From Candidatus Uhrbacteria bacterium (GTDB lineage: Bacteria; Patescibacteriota; Patescibacteriia; 2-12-FULL-60-25): a DNA stretch of 9,406 bases. Position 1 is the first letter of the stretch. Each line of letters opens with the position of its first letter. The position numbers and the translations under genes were made by a program. Location: NCBI GenBank assembly GCA_016866635.1, contig VGLT01000029.1, positions 1 through 9,406 on the forward strand, given 5' to 3'. The notes beneath the pieces were generated by a model. It had not been told where the DNA came from. It saw nothing but the letters and a program-made list of their open reading frames with translations, and made no database searches. Below are positions 4,943-9,406 of this stretch, piece after piece.

Positions 4943-5914
4943 ATGGATACAGAATCTCTCTTATTTACCAAAGTTTTTGACGTGCTTAACCGAGCGCAGA
5001 AGGTTTTAATTGTGTCGGATGGGAGTCCGGATGGCGATAGCTTGGGGGCTTCTTCTGCCATACTCAACTGGCTTTTGCGGGAGGGAAAAGTGGTCCGTGC
5101 GTTCTCCAAAGAAATCGTGCCGCGTACCCTTTTCTATCTTGATGGAATTCATCTTTTCACAAATGATCCAAAACTTTTTGAGGAGTCCTATGATGTCATC
5201 ATGACCTTTGATACCGGAAGTTTGCGCCGCTGTGGGATTGATCTGCTTCTGCCTAAAACCCCGAAAGGCTATGTCCTCATTAACTTTGATCATCATGCCA
5301 CAAATGAAAAATTCGGTGATATCAATGTGGTGATGACCGATGCGTCTTCCACAGCAGAGATGGTCTATCGCTTCTGTGAGATCAATCGGATCCCTCTCGA
5401 TTCTCTGATGGGCACTTCTATCTTGAGTGGAATTTGGACAGATACAACCCACTTCACCAATTCTGGAACCACGATCAAAAGTCTGGAAGCGGCGAGCGCG
5501 TGTTTTGCCGCAGGCGCTCGTTTTTCCGATGTCTTGAAATATATTGTAAAGGACAAAAGTCTGCCCGCTCTCAAACTGATGGGGATCGCCCTCTCTCATC
5601 TTCAGAAACATGAAACATACAACCTCATTCATACCTATTTTCTTGAACGCGACCTTGCCAATATTCCTCATGCGAATGAGCACATGGAGTGGATTGTCAA
5701 TTTTTTGTATAGCGTGTGTTCTGATACAGATACCATTCTGGTCATTCGCGAGACTCCTGATGGCTTTATCAAGGGTTCACTGAGAAGTGTTGGTCGGGAT
5801 ATTTCTCGCGTCGCAAAGCTCCTTGGGGGCGGCGGGCACAAGAAGGCCGCAGGATTTATGATCAAAGGAACATTAAAAATCAAAGACGGAAAAGCCAGCG
5901 TTAGCACTCTCTAA
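4943..5914 (+). CDS. DHH/DHHA1 family phosphoesterase (NrnA-like)
   Basis: The family comprises Mn-dependent cytoplasmic phosphoesterases that degrade nanoRNA, pAp or cyclic dinucleotide products. The 323 residues contain all domains in order. Motif I is SDGSPDGDSLG (25-35), motif II TFDTGSLRRCG (88-98), the DHH motif NFDHHATN (114-121) followed by FGDINVV and SSTAEMVYRF, and motif IV GIWTDTTHF (163-171). The C-terminal DHHA1 domain has KGSLRSVGRDISRVAKLLGG then GGHKKAAGF, ending near 305. In motif I the usual metal-binding histidine (HxxPDxD) is D26, while D30, D32, D90, D116, H117, H118 and D167 are retained. Asp can still bind metal, so activity is likely but substrate may differ. Family membership is secure, but whether this is NrnA, a pAp phosphatase or a c-di-AMP/pApA hydrolase is not. 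The ATG at 4943 has only a weak AAGG 12 nt upstream. clpP follows after 47 bp. Confidence 0.92.
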   Translation: MDTESLLFTKVFDVLNRAQKVLIVSDGSPDGDSLGASSAILNWLLREGKVVRAFSKEIVPRTLFYLDGIHLFTNDPKLFEESYDVIMTFDTGSLRRCGIDLLLPKTPKGYVLINFDHHATNEKFGDINVVMTDASSTAEMVYRFCEINRIPLDSLMGTSILSGIWTDTTHFTNSGTTIKSLEAASACFAAGARFSDVLKYIVKDKSLPALKLMGIALSHLQKHETYNLIHTYFLERDLANIPHANEHMEWIVNFLYSVCSDTDTILVIRETPDGFIKGSLRSVGRDISRVAKLLGGGGHKKAAGFMIKGTLKIKDGKASVSTL

Positions 5915-5916
5915 AT

Positions 5917-5945
5917 TTGACTGCTAAAATGGTTTATCGTATGAT
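5917..5945 (+). promoter_or_regulatory. strong sigma70-type promoter of clpP
   Basis: TTGACT (5917-5922, five of six) and TATGAT (5940-5945, five of six) have an ideal 17-nt spacer. The -35 begins 3 bp after the stop of the upstream gene, so clpP probably has its own promoter. A start site about 7 nt past the -10 would fall at the end of the SD-like CCGAGGA (5946-5952), leaving a leader of about 10 nt. Read-through transcripts from upstream would retain that SD. Confidence 0.65.
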
Positions 5946-5961
5946 CCGAGGATATTGAACT

Positions 5962-6546
5962 ATGAAAAACAACTACCTCATCCCAACCGTCATTGAAAAA
6001 ACCAATCTGGGTGAACGCGCTTATGATATTTATTCGCGTTTGTTAAAAGATCGCATCATCATGCTTGGCTCCCCCATCGATGATGATGTGGCAAATGTTG
6101 TTGTGGCACAACTGTTATTTCTGGAGAGTCAGGACAAAACCAAAGACATCAAATTATACATCAACTCACCGGGTGGATCTGTAACAGCAGGGTTGGCTAT
6201 TTATGACGCAATGCAGTATGTCAAACCAGATGTATCCACGATTTGCGTTGGCTTGGCCGCTTCCATGGGCGCGGTCCTGCTCGCGGGCGGCGCAAAGAAC
6301 AAGCGCTTTGCCCTGCCCAACGCCGAAATCATGATTCACCAAGTGCTCGGTGGCATGCAAGGACAAGCAACAGATATCAAGATCCATGCCGAGCGTATTT
6401 TGAAGGTAAAAGAATCTCTCAATAAAATCATGGCCAAACACACCGGCCAAACATATAAAAAAGTTGAGAGCGATACCGAGCGTGACAATTTTATGGATGC
6501 AAAACAGGCGTTGGAGTACGGGCTCATAGACAAAGTCATTTCATAA
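5962..6546 (+). CDS. clpP: ATP-dependent Clp protease proteolytic subunit
   Basis: ClpP is the serine peptidase that forms double heptameric rings with ClpX/ClpC-type ATPases and degrades unfolded or tagged proteins in the cytoplasm. The 194 residues are the standard length. The catalytic triad is in place: S101 in GLAASMGAVLL, H126 in MIHQVLGG and D175 in DTERDNFM, with the same spacing (25 and 49 residues) as in E. coli ClpP. The N-terminus (LIPTVIEKTNLGERAYDIYS) contains the axial-loop segment with a very short propeptide at most, and the INSPGGSV oxyanion region is intact at 67-74. The start ATG lies 10 nt after a GAGG. A strong promoter precedes the gene, and a perfect hairpin terminator follows it, so it can be transcribed alone. 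No clpX or tig is adjacent in the window. Confidence 0.97.
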   Translation: MKNNYLIPTVIEKTNLGERAYDIYSRLLKDRIIMLGSPIDDDVANVVVAQLLFLESQDKTKDIKLYINSPGGSVTAGLAIYDAMQYVKPDVSTICVGLAASMGAVLLAGGAKNKRFALPNAEIMIHQVLGGMQGQATDIKIHAERILKVKESLNKIMAKHTGQTYKKVESDTERDNFMDAKQALEYGLIDKVIS

Positions 6547-6548
6547 GT

Positions 6549-6586
6549 AAAATACAAAAACGGGCCGTAGCCCGTTTTTGTATTTT
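6549..6586. terminator. bidirectional intrinsic terminator between clpP and the convergent SpoIID-like gene
   Basis: A perfect 17-bp inverted repeat (6549-6565 with 6570-6586) around the loop CGTA has a GC core (CGGGC/GCCCG) with A-rich and T-rich flanks, so each strand presents a stem followed by T residues. It starts 3 bp after the clpP stop and its right arm ends in the stop codon of the minus-strand gene, serving both. Confidence 0.9.
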
Positions 6587-9000
6587 TATTTATACGCCAT
6601 TCTCAACTCCGTTCCTTGATAAAAGTAGTACAAAATTTCATCATAACGCTTGCCATCTCTTGCCATACCGAGAGCGCCACTAGCCGACATACCCACTCCA
6701 TGCCCCCAGAGCGTTTTCCCCTGGTCCCAAGGCACCGGAACAGAAACAAGCCATGGATAGGGACCGCCGCCCCATACCTCTGTCCAGGCACGAGTGCGCC
6801 CATCTGAACGAGAATAGTAGGGCGTGATCGCTAGCTTGCCTCCATGCGTCACAATTTGACCTCGTGTTGCCTCAACCGCGGCAACGACATTGGTTGTGCG
6901 TGCCTCTGATCCATACCCTCGATACACTTGATCATAGGTTGCATCGACGGTGTAGTTCTCATTCGCGTGCTTGGTTCCGCGCTGAACATGGTACAGGGCA
7001 TACGTACGAGCCGCCGTAAGCAATGCGCGTTGAAACTCTTGCGGGCTTACATTCGACGTTTCCGCAATCCCTTTCAAATAATGCTCGATTGGCAGTTCGT
7101 TGATGATCCAAACATTATTCGTGGCAGGTGTGTACCGTAGTTCAAGCTGAGCGCGGAACGTGTTGTCGTTTGCTCCAGGCAGCCAGGCAACCGGTCGAGA
7201 AAAATCCGCAATCTCCATGGGAGAAATTCCATCGTCAGCTCGGAAACGGAATACGTCAGGGGAGCTCGCCGTACAATTTCCACCTGAAAGAATATACGCT
7301 CGATTGGTGCGATCAAACGTTGCCGTTGTTGATTCTCCAACTCCCAATCGACACACGGCCGAACCGTCTTTTTGTAAAACACTCACCGCGGCATATTTGG
7401 CACGGATCACCATTTTGTCATCCGTTGTTTTAAATATCCCAACTCGAATGATGGGCTCATTGGGCAAACTGGAGAGGTCACCGTTCAAAGGAACCAAATT
7501 TGTGATCGATGGTTGATTTGAATTGGTTACCGACCCACCGCTAGGACTCGTGGGTTTTGAGACGGGTTGATCTGGCGGGATATACCCATCGGCTGTAACC
7601 GTAATGGGAATCTCTATCTCTCCTCCATCAATCGTTTGTTGATCGGCGCGCAGTTCAAAACGAGCAACATAGCTCCCCTTTTTTGCAGGCGCTTTGATCT
7701 TAAATGTTAAAAACCCGATTTCCCCCGGCCTCGTTGCTCCATCGATCTTTGCCGGTTGACTGGCATCGACCCAAGAATCATCCCGCACGGAGGACAAATT
7801 TTTTTCTAAAAGCGGGGCAATGCTCTTAAATACGAGGCTTCGATTATTCCAAATCGAGCTTCCGTTATTTTTAAATCCAAACGTCAACTCTTGCCTCCCA
7901 TTTCCCGATAATACAAGCTGAGTTGCTGAACGCAAAAGTAATGTCGCTAGGTATTCACCGGTATTCCGAGACCTTGCTTGAGATTCAGAAACAGATGTAA
8001 TGACATCATTTCCAGGAGGCGCGGTCGCGATAAACTCCGACGTAAATGGGACTCGAATAGGAAACACGATCTCGCTTCCGGCAATCCAAGAGGTGTTTTC
8101 CGCGGCAAGCGCAAAGCGTTCTTGATAAAAACCTGGTGCCATAGGCGCACGCAATTCCAAAAGAAAATGACCAATCTGACCTGGTTTAACCTCAGCTTCT
8201 TTGAGTTTTACCGGGTGCGTTTCAGACAACCAGTTATAATCTTTAAAAGAACTCTTGCGTTCCTTATTTCCTTCGATCGCATACAAAGAAACGTAATTTG
8301 AACTATCTCGCATCCATGTTTTCTTTCCCGTGTTTTTAAATCCAAGCGGTACCATCACATGATCACCAGGATCGATTTGCCATTCCGTCCCTGCACGTTC
8401 AACCAATTCAGCAGACCAGTCTTCATTAACAGGAATGACTGTTGACGATGGCATCGGCGCAGGTGTCACACTCGGAATAGGGACCGGATTGTTAGATGAT
8501 AGGACCTGGGTTCCAGATCCCACCTGAATATCTATTGGTAAATTCGTTAATTTCATCCAAGCCGCGTTCTCGGCGGCTAAAATCAAATCCAAATGATAAT
8601 TTCCAGCAACACTTGGGGTCTTGATGGGAAAAATAAAGGTGGCGGACTGTCCTGGTTTTACCTCTATTTGAGGGAGGAGTGAGGGTCGCTTATCTGAATT
8701 CCAATGAAAGGCAAAGGGACTGACTGTCTCCACTTTGTGTGTCGGACTCCAGTGATATAAAGAAACAAAATTTTTTCCCGTTTTTAACCAAGTGGCTGTT
8801 CCTATATTCTGAAAGGTAACTCCTATTTGAGACTCCTGACCCGGGGTTAGGGTCTTGGGAGCTGAAAAAGAAATGACGCTCCCCTGATACGTTAAAGGCG
8901 CGGCGTGCAAAGATGCCACAGGAATCAAAAAAGAAAAAACCAACGAAATCGCCAAGATTCGTCGCCAAGAAAGTAAGGTGTGAACAAAGCCCTCCTGCAT
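6586..9000 (-). CDS. secreted SpoIID/LytB-domain protein with three N-terminal Ig-like modules
   Basis: SpoIID/LytB proteins act on peptidoglycan; SpoIID itself is a lytic transglycosylase. The 804 residues begin with a signal peptide (RR at 13-14, hydrophobic 15-31, likely cut after HAA at 34). Three beta-rich modules at about 36-160, 194-317 and 350-469 share a PG..., FxNxGxxxW, KPGQ/RPGE and GxYxxxF/L...A pattern, reminiscent of Nbr1-type or NEW3/CARDB-type Ig folds. Proline-rich linkers lie at 171-190 and 473-500. The SpoIID domain spans about 515-800: ELPIEHYLKGIAE with candidate catalytic E647, LLTAARTYALYHV, YDQVYRGYG, TRGQIVTHGG, PYYSRSDGRT and GHGVGMSASGALGMA. The usual EMPxSWPxEALKAQA reads ETSNVSPQEFQRALLTA. 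No sporulation genes are nearby, so a role in wall remodelling or division is likelier. The ATG at 9000 has no SD upstream, but AGGAGG occurs inside the gene at codons 2-4. Confidence 0.9.
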   Translation of the reverse strand: MQEGFVHTLLSWRRILAISLVFSFLIPVASLHAAPLTYQGSVISFSAPKTLTPGQESQIGVTFQNIGTATWLKTGKNFVSLYHWSPTHKVETVSPFAFHWNSDKRPSLLPQIEVKPGQSATFIFPIKTPSVAGNYHLDLILAAENAAWMKLTNLPIDIQVGSGTQVLSSNNPVPIPSVTPAPMPSSTVIPVNEDWSAELVERAGTEWQIDPGDHVMVPLGFKNTGKKTWMRDSSNYVSLYAIEGNKERKSSFKDYNWLSETHPVKLKEAEVKPGQIGHFLLELRAPMAPGFYQERFALAAENTSWIAGSEIVFPIRVPFTSEFIATAPPGNDVITSVSESQARSRNTGEYLATLLLRSATQLVLSGNGRQELTFGFKNNGSSIWNNRSLVFKSIAPLLEKNLSSVRDDSWVDASQPAKIDGATRPGEIGFLTFKIKAPAKKGSYVARFELRADQQTIDGGEIEIPITVTADGYIPPDQPVSKPTSPSGGSVTNSNQPSITNLVPLNGDLSSLPNEPIIRVGIFKTTDDKMVIRAKYAAVSVLQKDGSAVCRLGVGESTTATFDRTNRAYILSGGNCTASSPDVFRFRADDGISPMEIADFSRPVAWLPGANDNTFRAQLELRYTPATNNVWIINELPIEHYLKGIAETSNVSPQEFQRALLTAARTYALYHVQRGTKHANENYTVDATYDQVYRGYGSEARTTNVVAAVEATRGQIVTHGGKLAITPYYSRSDGRTRAWTEVWGGGPYPWLVSVPVPWDQGKTLWGHGVGMSASGALGMARDGKRYDEILYYFYQGTELRMAYK
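8991..8996 (-). promoter_or_regulatory. AGGAGG Shine-Dalgarno-like hexamer just inside the SpoIID-like gene
   Basis: AGGAGG starts one base after the annotated ATG. The next in-frame codon at SD distance is GTT, and the next in-frame alternative start is TTG at codon 16, which would remove the basic part of the signal peptide. The TTG at 8987 is out of frame. The ATG at 9000 therefore remains the best start and the hexamer's role is unknown. Confidence 0.35.
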
Positions 9001-9041
9001 TTTAATTTTGTACCAACAAAGTACTCAAATGTTACCGCCAA

Positions 9042-9406
9042 CTAATTTGGTGGACTGAATTTTTGCTGAACAGCAATGAGTTTTTGTTGGAGAAGTTGAA
9101 GTTTTTGCCGTTTTTCTAACAACAACGCGGATTTTGCTTGACCTCCAAATGAAGCATCTTTGGCCGCATCTCCGATCTGTTGTTGAAGAAACGTATCTGC
9201 CATGCGTACGATCGATGAAGCTTTCGTGAGAAAGCTCTCTCGCGCTTTTGGATCAAGTGTTTCGATCGTTCCAAGTTTATCACCCATCTCCATCATGGTT
9301 TGCCGCATGTCTGCGTACCGAGCATTTCGACTTTCTAACCCAGTTAGCAACTTATTCTTTGCAACCAAATTGGCATCTGCTCCACTCGCAGCTTGTTGCT
9401 CTAACC
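9042..9406 (-). CDS. C-terminal part of a helical, glutamine-rich protein of unknown function (runs off right edge)
   Basis: The frame is open from the right edge to a TAG at 9042, giving the last 121 residues. The TTG at 9368 is internal, because the frame continues upstream through LEQQAASGADANL without a stop. The sequence is almost entirely helical and charged: RNARYADMRQTMMEMGDKLG, then a segment SFLTKASSIVRMADTFLQQQ and a C-terminal coiled-coil-like stretch LLLEKRQKLQLLQQKLIAVQ ending QKFSPPN. No cysteine, membrane helix or catalytic motif is visible. It resembles the tails of surface or periplasmic helical proteins seen in Patescibacteria, but I cannot name a family. The gap to the SpoIID-like gene on the same strand is 41 bp with no terminator, so co-transcription is possible. 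The gap also holds a -10-like TACAAA 7 nt before the next ATG. Confidence 0.7.
   Translation of the reverse strand, partial: LEQQAASGADANLVAKNKLLTGLESRNARYADMRQTMMEMGDKLGTIETLDPKARESFLTKASSIVRMADTFLQQQIGDAAKDASFGGQAKSALLLEKRQKLQLLQQKLIAVQQKFSPPN

Noticed and set aside
5006..5683. A 225-codon minus-strand open frame inside the DHH gene
   Set aside because: It is fully antisense to a protein with all DHH and DHHA1 motifs. Its translation is Ile/His/Arg-rich without any recognisable motif and has no promoter or SD.
7074..7516. Overlapping ORFs on both strands within the SpoIID-like gene
   Set aside because: They are shadows of a continuous 804-codon gene with clear domain structure, and they carry no independent start signals or motifs.

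Overview
The gene content and style suggest a bacterium of the Patescibacteria (CPR) type. It has moderate GC and compact genes, a short divergent SMC-like ATPase, single-copy housekeeping genes (rbfA, alr, a DHH phosphoesterase, clpP) mixed with small orphan membrane or coiled-coil proteins, and a SpoIID-like secreted protein with no other sporulation genes. This placement is inference; no rRNA or tRNA is present to confirm it.

Layout. 1-1699 (-) is the N-terminal 566 codons of an SMC-family ATPase that runs off the left edge. It already reaches the motif that precedes the C-terminal ATPase lobe, without passing through a recognisable hinge. A 42-bp divergent gap leads to rbfA (1742-2104, +). 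Three bases after rbfA is a small tail-anchored protein gene (2108-2526, +) whose frame is broken at a T8 run. alr (alanine racemase, 2581-3726, -) converges with it. Divergent from alr is a second small membrane-anchored protein gene (3792-4293, +), also broken in frame, at a T9 run; a 17-bp palindrome overlaps its start. A coiled-coil protein with 21-bp tandem DNA repeats (4300-4806, -) converges on it. A divergent region (4807-4942) with two promoter-like sequences and a small hairpin leads to a DHH/DHHA1 phosphoesterase (4943-5914, +) and then clpP (5962-6546, +). A perfect 17-bp-stem terminator (6549-6586) separates clpP from a convergent 804-residue secreted SpoIID/LytB-domain protein with three Ig-like modules (6586-9000, -). 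The C-terminus of a helical protein of unknown role (9042-9406, -) lies at the right edge.

How the genes relate. RbfA (ribosome maturation) and the NrnA-like DHH phosphoesterase are often close neighbours in bacteria. Here about 2.8 kb of mixed-strand genes lies between them. Alr supplies D-alanine for peptidoglycan, and the SpoIID-like protein probably acts on peptidoglycan, but they sit in different transcription units. ClpP is a housekeeping protease with its own promoter.

Most noteworthy are the apparently hingeless short SMC, two poly-T frame breaks of opposite sense in two membrane-anchored protein genes about 1.7 kb apart, the repeated placement of good -10 boxes only 9-16 nt from start codons (very short mRNA leaders), and the recently expanded repeat tract in the coiled-coil gene. 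No mobile element, CRISPR array or RNA gene was recognised, and no gap longer than about 140 bp lacks a gene.
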